Shown piece after piece: positions 1 to 9,640 of a stretch of 64,000 nucleotides of DNA. The notes beneath the pieces are model-generated. The model was not told the origin of the DNA. It saw only the letters and a list, made by a program, of their open reading frames with translations, and searched no databases. The DNA is from Aureibaculum luteum (GTDB lineage Bacteria; Bacteroidota; Bacteroidia; Flavobacteriales; Flavobacteriaceae): positions 310,001 to 374,000 of the forward strand of contig NZ_QRGD01000002.1 of NCBI RefSeq assembly GCF_003449015.1, in the 5' to 3' direction. How positions within the stretch are numbered: position 1 is the first letter of the stretch; each line of letters starts with the position of its first letter. Made by a program: the position numbers and the translations under genes.

Positions 1-2
1 CG

Positions 3-1097
3 CATACCGCAATGTCAACCACAAATCCCTTAATGGCTTTTGGGTTTAAACTCAATCAAGAAGTTTTAACGCAAAATGATTTTAATCCCGATTTACTAAA
101 TGACCCTACTACGGTTCAAAATTACGCGACTAAAATAGAGGTACAACAACCGGTATTAAATTTTGATGGATTTTACCAACGTGGAGCTGCAAAAGCAAAA
201 TTAAAAGCTACTGAACTGCAATCAGAACGTACTAAAGAATATATGTCTCTAGAAGTTGAAAAAGCGTACATGCAATTGCAATTGGCCTATAAAACAGTTG
301 ATGTGTTGCAAAAAGCACAAGAAACAGCATTGGATAATCAACGAATTGCAGATAATAGTTTTAAACAAGGCTATATGCAAAAGGCAGATCTTTTAGCAGT
401 TGAAGTCCGTGTAACAGAAATTGAAAATCAATTACAATATGCTAAAAGTAATATTGCCAATGCGTCAAACTATTTATCGGTTTTAATGAATGATGATAAT
501 GATAAGATTTTAAAGCCTATAGATTCATTGACGGTTGCTATAACTATGATAACAGAAAATAGTGTACTAAATAATAGAAAAGACATACAAGCTTATGAAA
601 AGGCATCTTTGGCTTTTGAAAAAATGTATAAAGCCGATAAAATGAGTTTTATGCCAAGGTTAAACCTTTTTGGAAGTTATGAATTGTATGATGATGAAAT
701 CTTTAAAGGAGATGCTGAAGGATATCTTATAGGAGCTGCATTGAGTTGGAACATTTTTGAAGGTTCAAAACGTTTTGGAAAAACACAAAAGAGTAAAGCA
801 GATTTTGAAAAATCAAAATTTGAAATGGCACAATATAAAGCCACAAGTTCTTTAGAACTCAATAAAGCCAAACGGAATTTAGAAGATGCCAAAAACAATT
901 TAAAACTTTCAAAATTAGGAGTAGAGCAATCAAAAGAAGCATTGCGAATTCGGACAAACAGATTTAAGCAAGGGCTTGAGAAAACATCAGATTTGTTAAT
1001 GGCAGAAACGCAATTTGCACAAAAACAATTAGAATATTACGGTACCGTATTTAATCACAATTATGTATTGAAGTATGTTGAATTTTTGACGAAATAA
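3..1097 (+). CDS. TolC-family outer-membrane efflux protein (5' end outside window)
   Basis: This is the outer-membrane channel of an RND efflux system, which forms the periplasmic tunnel and outer-membrane pore. The reading frame is open to the left edge, so the ATG at 12 is probably internal. About 361 residues are visible against roughly 430-450 for the family, so the signal peptide and the first strands are missing. Long Lys/Gln/Glu-rich helices with heptad-like spacing (about residues 60-150 and 260-345 from the ATG) alternate with short strand-like segments (FGSYELYDDEIF; GAALSWNIFEGSKR), the duplicated TolC fold. The adaptor gene starts 79 bp downstream on the same strand and the permease follows, so an operon is likely. 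Substrate cannot be read from the sequence. Confidence 0.9.
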   Translation, partial: HTAMSTTNPLMAFGFKLNQEVLTQNDFNPDLLNDPTTVQNYATKIEVQQPVLNFDGFYQRGAAKAKLKATELQSERTKEYMSLEVEKAYMQLQLAYKTVDVLQKAQETALDNQRIADNSFKQGYMQKADLLAVEVRVTEIENQLQYAKSNIANASNYLSVLMNDDNDKILKPIDSLTVAITMITENSVLNNRKDIQAYEKASLAFEKMYKADKMSFMPRLNLFGSYELYDDEIFKGDAEGYLIGAALSWNIFEGSKRFGKTQKSKADFEKSKFEMAQYKATSSLELNKAKRNLEDAKNNLKLSKLGVEQSKEALRIRTNRFKQGLEKTSDLLMAETQFAQKQLEYYGTVFNHNYVLKYVEFLTK

Positions 1098-1176
1098 TAG
1101 CATCATCATCAACTTAGACAATACCAATAATTACTTAAGAAATCAACGAACTACGAAAATAAAAACACAAATAAAA

Positions 1177-2253
1177 ATGAAAAAACATATTCAAATAACC
1201 ATAGTAATAGTCCTTTCGCTTTTGTTAGCAAATTGTGGAAGCGAAGAAAGCAAAACCCTTGCGGATAATTCAACGCCTATTGCCGTGAAGGTTAGTAAGA
1301 CTACTGAAGCTGATGGTCAATTTATTACGGTAAGTGGTAAAATAGAAGCCTCTAATAGTGCCGATTTAAGTACCAGAATGATGGGGTATGTTAATAAGGT
1401 ATATGTTAATGTTGGCGATAAGGTTAAGAAAGGTCAACTATTGGTTTCAATTAATAATGCGGATTTACAAGCTAAAAGAGCACAAGTAAACGCAGGTATT
1501 TCAGAAGCTACTGCAGCTTTTAATAATGCTGAAAAAGATTATAATCGCTTTCAAAGTTTATTAGCAGAAAAAAGTGCATCGCAAAAAGAAATGGACGATA
1601 TGACGGCTAATTTTGAAATGGCAAAAGCACGTTTAGAATCTGCAAATCAAATGAAAAATGAAATTAATGCACAATTCACCTATAGTAATATGATAGCACC
1701 TTTTAGCGGTGTGGTAACGAGTAAAAACATTGATGCGGGTGATATGGCAAATCCAGGAATGCCTCTAATAAGTATAGAAACTCCTGGTAATTTTGAAGTA
1801 ATGGCCATGGTGCCAGAAACAGAGATTTCACGCATCAATAAGGGGGCAGAAGTTGCTGTTTTAGTGAAGTCAATTGGAGCTACGCTAAAAGGTAAGGTTA
1901 CTGAAGTTAGCACATCAGCTAAAAATACAGGTGGTCAATATTTAGTTAAAATTGACATAGATAAAACGGAAGCAGATATTCTTTCTGGAATGTTTGTTAG
2001 TGTTCAATTTCCGGTTGAAAAACAAACTAAGAATCAAGCCATTTTAATACCTCTAGAATCCATAATATCAAAAGGTCAATTGTCTGGTATTTATACGGTA
2101 AGTGAGAGCAATACAGCATTATTACGTTGGTTGCGTTTAGGGAGAACCTATGGAGATCAAGTGGAAGTATTATCAGGTTTAAATGCTGACGAAGCATATA
2201 TTGTTTCCGCGGAAGGTAAACTTTATAATGGAGCAAAAATTACAGTTCAATAA
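1177..2253 (+). CDS. RND efflux periplasmic adaptor lipoprotein (HlyD/MFP family)
   Basis: This is the membrane-fusion subunit that links the inner-membrane RND pump to the TolC-like channel. The N-terminus is a lipoprotein signal with lipobox LLAN-C20. A barrel-sandwich (lipoyl-like) half-motif follows at about residues 70-100 (YVNVGDKVKKGQLLVSI), then a helical hairpin (about 100-160), the second lipoyl half (YSNMIAPFSGVVTSKNIDAG) and beta-barrel and membrane-proximal domains to the C-terminus. The 358-residue length is typical. It lies between the TolC-like gene and the permease. The 138-bp gap to the permease carries a dispersed repeat with a hairpin, which might alter relative expression within the operon. 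Family assignment is firm; substrate is unknown. Confidence 0.93.
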   Translation: MKKHIQITIVIVLSLLLANCGSEESKTLADNSTPIAVKVSKTTEADGQFITVSGKIEASNSADLSTRMMGYVNKVYVNVGDKVKKGQLLVSINNADLQAKRAQVNAGISEATAAFNNAEKDYNRFQSLLAEKSASQKEMDDMTANFEMAKARLESANQMKNEINAQFTYSNMIAPFSGVVTSKNIDAGDMANPGMPLISIETPGNFEVMAMVPETEISRINKGAEVAVLVKSIGATLKGKVTEVSTSAKNTGGQYLVKIDIDKTEADILSGMFVSVQFPVEKQTKNQAILIPLESIISKGQLSGIYTVSESNTALLRWLRLGRTYGDQVEVLSGLNADEAYIVSAEGKLYNGAKITVQ

Positions 2254-2295
2254 CTAATACGTTGCGTTAATGGTAATCATAGAAATCCTTTTTAC

Positions 2296-2338
2296 GTCAG
2301 TTCGAGTGAATTTGCCTAAGCAAATTTGTATAGAGAAC
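2296..2338 (+). repeat. Dispersed intergenic repeat with hairpin
   Basis: The 11-mer GTCAGTTCGAG (2296-2306) recurs exactly at 6326-6336. It is followed here by a perfect 7-bp inverted repeat, AATTTGC-CTAA-GCAAATT (2309-2326). The element sits between adaptor and permease inside one operon. It looks like a degenerate member of a flavobacterial intergenic repeat family; that family identity is inference. Confidence 0.5.
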
Positions 2339-2391
2339 AAGTAAAAAGATGGAAAAGAAACCTTGTTAAACGCCCAAAAAATAAGTAAAAA

Positions 2392-5300
2392 ATGAAAGAA
2401 GGAATCGCAGGTAAAATTGCCAAAGTCTTTATGCAATCGAAATTAACAGTGCTGTTAATGATTGTATTTATGGTTGTTGGTGTTTATAGTTCGTTTTTAA
2501 TTCCACGAGAGGAAGAGCCTCAAATAGATGTGCCTATGGCAGACATTTTTATAGGGTATCCTGGTGCAAGTCCTACAGAAGTAGAATCACGTGTTATTAA
2601 ACCATTAGAGCAATTAATTTCTAATATAAAAGGTGTAGAATATGTGTACTCTACAGCTATGAAGGAACAGGGCATGGTCACTGTTCAATTTTATGTAGGT
2701 GAAGATATAGAACGTTCGTTTGTGAAATTATACAACGAAATCAATAAGCATATGGACAAAATGCCGGAAGGCGTAACGTTTCCGCTAGTAAAAACACGTG
2801 CCATTGATGATGTGCCTATGCTTGGTTTAACACTATGGAGTGAGAATTACGACGATTATCAATTAGGCCAAATGGCTGATGAACTGGAGGAGGAAATTAA
2901 AAAAGTCAATGATGTTTCTATTACGCATAAAATTGGAGGTAGAGACCGTCAATTGCGTGTGGTTTTAGACAAAGACAAATTGGCTGCAAGTGGTTTAGAT
3001 TTTTTATCGGTTTCTGAAATGATAAAGGCTAATAATAGCCAGTTGAATTCCGGTAGTTTTGATAAAAATGATACAGAGTTTCTTGTAAATACCGGAAAGT
3101 TTTTACAAACCGTTACGGATATTGAAAACTTGGTAGTTGGGGTGCAACAAAATCAACCGATCTATTTAAAACAAGTTGCAAAAATTATTGATGGCCCTGA
3201 AGTACCTCAAAATTATGTGAGTTTAGGTTTTGGTAAAGGTAGTGAGAAAGCATCTGATTATAAATCTGATTATCCTGCAGTAACCATTTCTGTTGCCAAA
3301 AGAAAAGGTGCAGATGCTATGAAAATTGCAGAATTAATTATTGAAAAAGTAGATCATTTGCGTACCACATTGATTCCAGATGATGTACATGTTGAAGTTA
3401 CTAGAAATTATGGAGAAACAGCATCTCATAAAGTATCTGAATTGTTGTTACACCTTATAGGGTCAATCATAGCGGTAACTTTTGTAGTAATGCTAGCCAT
3501 GGGCTGGCGTGGTGGTTTGGTGGTATTTTTATCTGTGCCTATTACATTTGCATTGACGTTGTTAAGCTATTATATAATGGATTATACGTTAAACCGAATT
3601 ACATTATTTGCTCTAGTTTTTGTAACTGGTATTGTGGTCGATGACTCCATTATTATTGCAGAAAATATGCATAGGCATTTTAAAATGAAGCGTTTACCAT
3701 TTAAACAAGCGGCGTTGTATGCTATTAATGAAGTTGGAAATCCAACTATTTTGGCAACGTTTACGGTAATTGCTTCCGTTTTACCAATGGCTTTTGTTTC
3801 TGGATTAATGGGGCCTTATATGGCACCAATGCCAATTGGAGCATCAATTGCAATGATATTGTCGCTATTTGTGGCTTTAACGGTTACACCGTATTTGGGT
3901 TATATTTTTTTAAGAGAAAAAACTAAAAAAGGGCAACCAGAAAAAGTTGAAAAACGTTTAGAAGAAACCCGAATTTACCGTTTGTACAACAAATTTGAGC
4001 GTCCATTAATGGAAAGTAAATCAAAACGTTGGATATTTTTAGGAGTTACGTTTGTGGTTTTATTAGGTACGATGCTATTGTTTTTCACGCAATCGGTTGT
4101 GGTAAAAATGCTGCCTTTTGATAACAAGAATGAATTTCAAGTTGTAATTGATATGCCAGAAGGCACAACGTTAGAGCGAACAGGTGTTGTAACACAAGAA
4201 ATTGCTCAATACTTATCTTCACGTCCAGAGATTATCAATTATCAAAATTATGTGGGTACATCGGCACCTATTACATTTAACGGTTTGGTACGTCATTACG
4301 ATTTACGTGGTGGTAGTAATATGGCTGATATTCAAGTAAATTTAATTGATAAAAACGACCGAACAGCACAAAGTCATGATATTGCTAAATTATTGCGTCC
4401 AGATATTCAAAAAATAGCTTCAAAATTCAATGCCAACGTGAAGTTAGTAGAAGTCCCACCAGGGCCTCCTGTAATGTCAACCATTGTAGCAGAAGTCTAT
4501 GGACCTGATTATAACGAGCAAATAAAAATTGCTGATAACATTAAATCAATTTTAAATAATACAGATGATGTTGTAGATGTAGATTGGATGGTCGAAGCTG
4601 ATCAGACAGAGTATCAATTTGAAATCAATAAAGAAAAAGCCATGTTGTATGGTGTGGCACCAAAGCAGATTGCTTATACCATGAATATGGCGTTATCTAA
4701 TAGAGCCATTACCACATTATATGATGAAGATGCTATTAACCAAGTGGGATTAGTTTTAAGTCTAGACGAAAAAGAGAAATCGACTATAACTGATATTTCT
4801 CAACTTAAAGTAAAATCTAAACAAGGAAATATGGTACCGATTGCTGATTTAGTAACAATTAAAGAAGCAGTAAGTGCGAAAAGCATTTTTCATAAAAATC
4901 AAAAACGTGTGGTATATGTGATGGCTGATATGGCTGGTGTATTAGAAAGTCCCGCGTATGCTATTTTAGGAATGGAAGAAAAATTAAAAGAGATTCCATT
5001 ACCAAAAGGCTATGAAATTAATGAAATGTACTTGGGTCAACCTGAATTTGAAGATAACTATACTGTAAAATGGGATGGGGAATGGCAAATTACCTTAGAA
5101 GTGTTCAGAGATTTAGGAATTGCATTTTTAGGTGCTATTATCTTGATTTACATACTAATTGTAGGATGGTTTCAAAACTTTAAAGCACCAATTGTGATGA
5201 TGGTGGCTATTCCTTTATCATTGATCGGAATTATTCTAGGACACTGGATTATGGGAGCGTTTTTTACAGCAACTTCATTTATAGGGATGATTGCGTTAGC

Positions 5301-5649
5301 AGGTATTATGGTGCGAAATTCAGTGCTATTAATTGACTTTATCAATCTAAGAACAGCCGATGGCATTCCCTTAAAACAAGCGGCTATTGAAGCTGGAGCA
5401 GTGAGAACCACTCCTATTTTATTAACGGCCGGAACAGTGGTTATTGGAGCCTTCGTTATTTTGTTTGATCCAATTTTCCAAGGGTTAGCCATATCATTAA
5501 TGGGGGGAACTATAGTTTCAACGGTGTTGACTTTATTAGTAGTGCCATTAGTGTATTACATGATAGAGAAGAAAAAATGGGAACATGTTGATGAAAGTGA
5601 AGATGGAAGTCCGGAGACAAAAGAAATTGAATTCAAAGGTGAGGAGTAG
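2392..5649 (+). CDS. Efflux RND transporter permease (AcrB-like inner-membrane pump)
   Basis: This is the proton-driven inner-membrane pump of the tripartite exporter. At 1085 residues it has the usual RND length and the duplicated layout: a first membrane helix (about residues 18-36), a large periplasmic loop, a helix bundle (about 345-510), a second periplasmic loop and a second bundle (about 900-1060). The proton-relay aspartates in helix 4 are visible in VVDDSIIIAEN (D417, D418). A second-repeat hallmark appears as GIMVRNSVLLIDF. The C-terminal cytoplasmic tail is short and acidic. D417/D418 favour the HAE1-like drug or lipophile branch over heavy-metal pumps, but the substrate is not determined. 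Its neighbours are the adaptor upstream and two small genes downstream in the same orientation. Confidence 0.95.
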   Translation: MKEGIAGKIAKVFMQSKLTVLLMIVFMVVGVYSSFLIPREEEPQIDVPMADIFIGYPGASPTEVESRVIKPLEQLISNIKGVEYVYSTAMKEQGMVTVQFYVGEDIERSFVKLYNEINKHMDKMPEGVTFPLVKTRAIDDVPMLGLTLWSENYDDYQLGQMADELEEEIKKVNDVSITHKIGGRDRQLRVVLDKDKLAASGLDFLSVSEMIKANNSQLNSGSFDKNDTEFLVNTGKFLQTVTDIENLVVGVQQNQPIYLKQVAKIIDGPEVPQNYVSLGFGKGSEKASDYKSDYPAVTISVAKRKGADAMKIAELIIEKVDHLRTTLIPDDVHVEVTRNYGETASHKVSELLLHLIGSIIAVTFVVMLAMGWRGGLVVFLSVPITFALTLLSYYIMDYTLNRITLFALVFVTGIVVDDSIIIAENMHRHFKMKRLPFKQAALYAINEVGNPTILATFTVIASVLPMAFVSGLMGPYMAPMPIGASIAMILSLFVALTVTPYLGYIFLREKTKKGQPEKVEKRLEETRIYRLYNKFERPLMESKSKRWIFLGVTFVVLLGTMLLFFTQSVVVKMLPFDNKNEFQVVIDMPEGTTLERTGVVTQEIAQYLSSRPEIINYQNYVGTSAPITFNGLVRHYDLRGGSNMADIQVNLIDKNDRTAQSHDIAKLLRPDIQKIASKFNANVKLVEVPPGPPVMSTIVAEVYGPDYNEQIKIADNIKSILNNTDDVVDVDWMVEADQTEYQFEINKEKAMLYGVAPKQIAYTMNMALSNRAITTLYDEDAINQVGLVLSLDEKEKSTITDISQLKVKSKQGNMVPIADLVTIKEAVSAKSIFHKNQKRVVYVMADMAGVLESPAYAILGMEEKLKEIPLPKGYEINEMYLGQPEFEDNYTVKWDGEWQITLEVFRDLGIAFLGAIILIYILIVGWFQNFKAPIVMMVAIPLSLIGIILGHWIMGAFFTATSFIGMIALAGIMVRNSVLLIDFINLRTADGIPLKQAAIEAGAVRTTPILLTAGTVVIGAFVILFDPIFQGLAISLMGGTIVSTVLTLLVVPLVYYMIEKKKWEHVDESEDGSPETKEIEFKGEE

Positions 5650-5747
5650 TATAATCTGATAGCTTTTGTTAATTTATTAGGTATTTAAGACTCAAAAAAT
5701 TTCCTATTTAGGGGGGAAGATAATTATAAACAACAAATAATAGAACC

Positions 5748-6053
5748 ATGAAACTATTAATAATTACCGCAGTATCGGCTTTTGAAAAAGAGATCAAAAG
5801 CATATTAAAAAAATCTGAAGTTAAAGTTTTTTCATATCAAGAAATTAAAGGGTTTAGAGACAGTTCTGAAGAATCTGTGGGTTCTAACTGGTTTGCTGGT
5901 GAAACAAACGAAAGAGAATCATTACTGTTCTATGCTTTTGTAAAAAAAGAGAATGTAGACCACGTGTTTTCTTTGGTAGAGAAATTTAACAACGGACAAG
6001 AAACACTGTCAAAAGTGCATGTGGTTGTTATGGATATAGAACGATCAATTTAA
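5748..6053 (+). CDS. Small PII-like (DUF3240-like) protein of the efflux operon
   Basis: This 101-residue soluble protein has no signal peptide. The predicted order is strand (MKLLIITAV), helix ([13 protein letters not shown]), strand, loop, strand ([11 protein letters not shown]), helix ([14 protein letters not shown]), strand ([10 protein letters not shown]). This is the ferredoxin-like layout of the PII/CutA/DUF3240 superfamily. DUF3240 proteins are known from metal-efflux RND operons of proteobacteria, so a regulatory or sensing role for the pump is an inference from context plus fold. It starts 98 bp after the permease and 17 bp before the DUF2892 gene. No catalytic motif is visible. Confidence 0.65.
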   Translation: MKLLIITAVSAFEKEIKSILKKSEVKVFSYQEIKGFRDSSEESVGSNWFAGETNERESLLFYAFVKKENVDHVFSLVEKFNNGQETLSKVHVVVMDIERSI

Positions 6054-6070
6054 TTAAAAAAAAGAAAGAT

Positions 6071-6277
6071 ATGTTACAGAATTATATGAATGCAATTGTT
6101 GGGGTCTTTATTATGGCCAGTGTCTTATTAGGTATGTTTGTAAATCCAAATTGGTTATGGTTCACCTTATTTGTAGGAGCCAATTTATTTCAATCTGCAT
6201 TTACAAAATGGTGCCTTTTAAGTAAAATACTAATGAAACTAGGCGTAAAAGAAGAAGGTGGTGGCTGTAAAGTATAA
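6071..6277 (+). CDS. DUF2892 (YgaP-like) small membrane protein
   Basis: This 68-residue protein has two predicted membrane helices (about residues 6-22 and 27-45). A conserved-looking N-terminal patch ([17 protein letters not shown]) and the FQSAFTKWC segment are typical of the inner-membrane domain found in YgaP and DUF2892 proteins. The C-terminus is short and ends GGGCKV. In YgaP this domain accompanies a rhodanese, but no rhodanese is fused or adjacent here. It is the last gene of the efflux operon and precedes the repeat region and bidirectional terminator. Function in this setting is unknown. Confidence 0.75.
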   Translation: MLQNYMNAIVGVFIMASVLLGMFVNPNWLWFTLFVGANLFQSAFTKWCLLSKILMKLGVKEEGGGCKV

Positions 6278-6325
6278 AGATATTCTTTTACACTTCAATT
6301 AGAATTATAACACCCTGTTTAAAAT

Positions 6326-6468
6326 GTCAGTTCGAGCCTTTCGACTACGCTCAAGACAGGCTAAAGTCGAGTACGACAAATTGAAGTCTTTTAGTTTAAT
6401 TTTAAAAAAAAAAATACAGAAAGTGGTGTTTAGAATGTCTTACTTTCTGTTTGAACGAAGTCGAGAGT
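6326..6468. repeat. Pair of inverted dispersed-repeat fragments
   Basis: GTCAGTTCGAG (6326-6336) repeats the 11-mer at 2296. CTTTCGACTACGCTCAAG (6338-6355) and TTTGAACGAAGTCGAGAG (6451-6468) are near-inverted copies of each other, about 14 of 18 positions, about 95 bp apart. This resembles a decayed palindromic intergenic element rather than a coding region. Confidence 0.5.
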
Positions 6469-6554
6469 TAAGGATAAGCGTTTCTTTTGTGAAGTAAAGT
6501 AGCAGTGGATTATAACGCTTAATTGATATCTTTATCTACAAGTTGTCATTGTAT

Positions 6555-6597
6555 AAAAAAAAGTACCCATTTATAAGTTAAAAGGGTACTTTTTTTA
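6555..6597. terminator. Bidirectional intrinsic terminator
   Basis: The stem AAAAAAAGTACCC (6556-6568) pairs with GGGTACTTTTTTT (6584-6596) across a 15-nt loop, with A and T tracts on both sides. It can therefore stop transcripts of the efflux operon (+) and of dsbD (-). Confidence 0.85.
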
Positions 6598-6642
6598 ATT
6601 TTTAAACATGTGTTTTTTTACTTCTGACTTCGGTCTCCTATC

Positions 6643-8634
6643 TTATTTAAAGTTCCCAATACCATCTTCAAGCCATTTCAAGTATTCATCAGCGTCTGGT
6701 GTATAGGCAACAGGTGTATTTAGATTTTCTTCATCATGGCCCATCAAAACATAAAAAGGTTGTGTGTTGGCTTTAAAACGAATAGTTTGAAATTCACTCC
6801 ATTTTTGACCAATATATTTTAGTTTTTTACCAGGTCGTAATTTTGAGTCGACTTCTTCACCTTCAGGCAATGGACGTTTATCGTCTACATAAAGAGAAAT
6901 TAAGACTACGTCATTTTTCAACTTATTTAAAATTTCAGGTTTCGGCCATACGTTTTGCTCCATTTTACGACAATTAACACAAGCCCAGCCTGTAAAATCT
7001 AACATCACAGGTTTACCTACTTTTTTAGCATAGGCCAATCCTAAGTCATAATCATTAAATGCTAGTATATCATGTGGGGCCAATAAATGAGCTCCTTCAG
7101 GAATTTCTGTAATTGTAGATGAACCTCCAGATTTTGAGTTACCAACACCATAAGGTGATTCACTATAATCTAATGGCGGTGGGAAGGCTGAAATTACATT
7201 TAATGGAGCTCCCCATAAGCCAGGAATCATATAAATGGTAAAGGTTAATGCTACCAACCCTAAACTCAATCTACCTACTGAAATATGAGGTAAAGGAGAA
7301 TCATGTGGTAATTTTATTTTTCCGAATAAATAAAGTGCTAAGGTTCCAAAAATAGCGATCCATATTGCAATAAATACTTCACGTTCTAACCAATGTAATT
7401 GTAAAACTAAGTCGGCCTGTGATAAGAATTTAAACGCCAAGGCTAATTCTAAGAATCCCAATACAACTTTAACTGTATTTAACCATCCACCAGATTTTGG
7501 TAATGAATTTAACCATCCTGGGAAAGCTGCAAATAGGGCAAAAGGTAGGGCAATGGCTAACGAAAAGCCAAACATACCAATAACTGGGGCAAGTCCACCT
7601 TTAGAAGCTGCTTCTACCAATAAAGTACCAACAATAGGGCCTGTACAAGAAAAGGAAACAATAGCTAATGCCAAAGCCATAAAAAAGATGCCTATAAGTC
7701 CACCTCTGTCTGCTTGATTGTCAATTTTTGTCCCCCATGAACTCGGTAAGGTTATTTCAAAAGCACCTAAAAAGGAAACGGCGAAGAGAACCAAGAGTAA
7801 AAAGAAAATGACATTAAACCATACGTTGGTTGCTAATGCATTTAAAGAGTCAGCACCAAAAATACCAGTTACGGCAATACCTAAAATTAAATAGATTGCT
7901 ATGATTGAAATTCCATAAATAACCGCATTTCTAATTCCAGCTGCTTTCGATTTACTTTGTTTGGTAAAGAAGCTCACCGTCATAGGAATCATAGGAAACA
8001 CACAGGGAGTTAATAGAGCCGCAAAACCTGATAAAAAGGCGATAAAAAAGATGGTCCACAATCCTCTTTGCGATTCTTCTTTAGGAGTATCGCTGTTTAC
8101 AGCATCGGTGGTTGTATTTTCTGATTTTTCAATTTCGGCATCTGTAGTAGCATTTACTTTATCAGAATCGGATGTTACCGTATTCTTGATATTAAAATTA
8201 AAATCTTTTATAGTTGGAGGTGTACATTGTACATCATTACAGGCCATATATTCAACCTCACCTTTTACAACTGACAATTCATTATTTAAGATTCTGATAC
8301 GTTGTTTAAATTCAGCTTTGGTATCAAAATATTTAATTTTCATGTTGAATACAGCATCATCTACGGTATGTCCTTCTTCTTCAGAAGTATTTCCTATCAA
8401 CTCAAAATCATCATTGGTATAAAAAGTAAATGTTGTGGGTATAGGTCCATCTTCTGGTACATTTTGAGCATATAAGTGATAGCCAGATTCAATTGTGGCA
8501 GTAGCAATCAGCGTGTATTCTGTATCAGAATTTTTTTCAACTGAAGTAGTCCATTTAACTGGATCAATAATTTGTGAATGTATTGATGAGAACGATAAAA
8601 ATGCTAAGAAAAGGGTAATTAAAAATTTTGACAT
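6643..8634 (-). CDS. dsbD: Thiol:disulfide interchange protein DsbD
   Basis: DsbD passes electrons from cytoplasmic thioredoxin across the inner membrane to periplasmic thiol proteins. The full three-domain form is present in 663 residues. There is a signal peptide (about 1-20) and a periplasmic N-terminal domain with the redox pair C132/C137 ([10 protein letters not shown]). A polar linker (about 150-190) leads to a CcdA-like bundle of about eight helices carrying the paired membrane cysteines C211 (LTPCVFP) and C330 (SFSCTGP). A C-terminal thioredoxin-fold domain has W-A-C552-V-N-C555. All six catalytic cysteines are retained. The gene lies 67 bp downstream of a stand-alone copy of its own N-terminal domain, probably in one transcript. 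Confidence 0.96.
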   Translation of the reverse strand: MSKFLITLFLAFLSFSSIHSQIIDPVKWTTSVEKNSDTEYTLIATATIESGYHLYAQNVPEDGPIPTTFTFYTNDDFELIGNTSEEEGHTVDDAVFNMKIKYFDTKAEFKQRIRILNNELSVVKGEVEYMACNDVQCTPPTIKDFNFNIKNTVTSDSDKVNATTDAEIEKSENTTTDAVNSDTPKEESQRGLWTIFFIAFLSGFAALLTPCVFPMIPMTVSFFTKQSKSKAAGIRNAVIYGISIIAIYLILGIAVTGIFGADSLNALATNVWFNVIFFLLLVLFAVSFLGAFEITLPSSWGTKIDNQADRGGLIGIFFMALALAIVSFSCTGPIVGTLLVEAASKGGLAPVIGMFGFSLAIALPFALFAAFPGWLNSLPKSGGWLNTVKVVLGFLELALAFKFLSQADLVLQLHWLEREVFIAIWIAIFGTLALYLFGKIKLPHDSPLPHISVGRLSLGLVALTFTIYMIPGLWGAPLNVISAFPPPLDYSESPYGVGNSKSGGSSTITEIPEGAHLLAPHDILAFNDYDLGLAYAKKVGKPVMLDFTGWACVNCRKMEQNVWPKPEILNKLKNDVVLISLYVDDKRPLPEGEEVDSKLRPGKKLKYIGQKWSEFQTIRFKANTQPFYVLMGHDEENLNTPVAYTPDADEYLKWLEDGIGNFK

Positions 8635-8701
8635 TTATATAATTATTTTTTATGTTTTAACTAAGACGAACATTTTTTTAAGAACTATCAAAAAAAAGAA
8701 A

Positions 8702-9151
8702 TTAATTTAAAATAAACTCTAAATCGACAGTTGTTGGTGGAGTACACTGTACGTCATTACAAGCCATAAACTCAACTTCACCTGTAATAGTTTTGGTTGT
8801 TTTTAAAATTTTTACCAGTTGTTTAAAAGTAGTTTTGTTTTCGAAAAACTTGATGGTCATCTCAAATACAGCGTCATTTACGGTATGGCCTTTCTCTTCT
8901 TTGGTATTCCCTTTTTTTGCGTAATTAGCATCGCTTTTAAAAGTAAAAGTTGTGGGTATTGGTCCATCTTCGGGAACATTTTGTGAGTATAAGTGCCAAC
9001 CAGAATCAATAGTTGCAATTGCTGACAATTCATACTCAGTATCAGATATTTTTTTGACTGAAGTTGACCATTTAACAGGATTTATAATTTGAGCTTGCAA
9101 TACAGAAGTGGTTAAAGAAACTATTAAAAAAAGTATATATAATTTTTTCAT
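8702..9151 (-). CDS. Stand-alone DsbD N-terminal-domain protein
   Basis: This 149-residue protein has a signal peptide (about 1-20) and consists only of the domain equivalent to DsbD residues 21-150. It aligns almost without gaps to the neighbouring DsbD. Shared blocks include [15 protein letters not shown] and [11 protein letters not shown], and over half of all positions are identical. Both redox cysteines are kept (C131/C136), so it should be a periplasmic thiol carrier able to exchange with a DsbD-type partner; that role is inference. It lies immediately upstream of dsbD and looks like a tandem partial duplication. It ends cleanly after the domain, so it is a designed small protein, not a broken DsbD. 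Confidence 0.85.
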   Translation of the reverse strand: MKKLYILFLIVSLTTSVLQAQIINPVKWSTSVKKISDTEYELSAIATIDSGWHLYSQNVPEDGPIPTTFTFKSDANYAKKGNTKEEKGHTVNDAVFEMTIKFFENKTTFKQLVKILKTTKTITGEVEFMACNDVQCTPPTTVDLEFILN

Positions 9152-9232
9152 GATAAATTTTTAAAATTAAACAGGCTTAATTAGCCGTAAAAATAACCAT
9201 TTACTGTCAGTCTAGTGTTGTTAAAATTAGGT

Positions 9233-9240
9233 TAAAGTTA
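9233..9240 (-). promoter_or_regulatory. Candidate -7 box of the dsbD unit
   Basis: On the minus strand this reads TAACTTTA, one base off TAnnTTTG, about 80 bp before the start codon at 9151. Weak evidence in AT-rich DNA. Confidence 0.3.
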
Positions 9241-9611
9241 GTTGTAAGAATAGACAAAGATTTTTTTAAGTAATAATTTTTTAATTATAACCGACTTAAT
9301 CCTGATTAAAACCCCATTTAAAATCATTTTTTCCGATACCACTATTGATTTTAATTGCAGAAACGATAAACACAATTATTTGTGGACCTAAAACTTATTT
9401 ATAAAGGTAAGGAAATTGAATACCTTCTATTTTTTTATAGTTTTAAAAACCGAAAGCTTTTTTGACAAAACCTCATATTTATGTAGTATTTTTTAAACTT
9501 TTAATTTTAATTAGTGCTAAGCATCAATTTTCTTATCCTTTAGCTTTATTTCCATTAAATAGTTAATTTAAAGAGCTAAGTTAGCATCAAAGTATTCCAT
9601 AATTTATTTTT

Positions 9612-9619
9612 TATCTTTG
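9612..9619 (+). promoter_or_regulatory. -7 box of the transmembrane regulator gene
   Basis: TATCTTTG is an exact match to the Bacteroidota -7 consensus TAnnTTTG. It lies 21 bp before the ATG at 9641, which makes the leader short. It overlaps the TTG at 9617, arguing against that codon as a start. Confidence 0.55.
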
Positions 9620-9640
9620 GTTTCTGTTTTCCAACAATCA

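Larger units (their letters stand above)
6278..6642. other. Convergent intergenic region: repeats plus terminator
   Basis: This 365-bp stretch has no credible gene. It holds degenerate dispersed repeats (6326-6468) and one bidirectional terminator (6555-6597), separating the plus-strand efflux operon from the minus-strand dsbD unit. Confidence 0.8.
9152..9640. other. Divergent intergenic region
   Basis: This 489-bp AT-rich stretch lies between divergent genes and I see no gene in it. A candidate minus-strand -7 box (TAACTTTA, reading 9240 to 9233) could serve the dsbD unit. The plus-strand -7 of the regulator lies at 9612-9619. Confidence 0.6.

Noticed and set aside
7961-8422. 153-residue open frame opposite dsbD
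   Set aside because: It lies wholly antisense to a well-conserved DsbD and has no family resemblance or promoter; an overlap shadow.
9617-9640. TTG start giving a longer regulator
   Set aside because: The codon lies inside an exact -7 box, and the ATG at 9641 begins a clean signal peptide.
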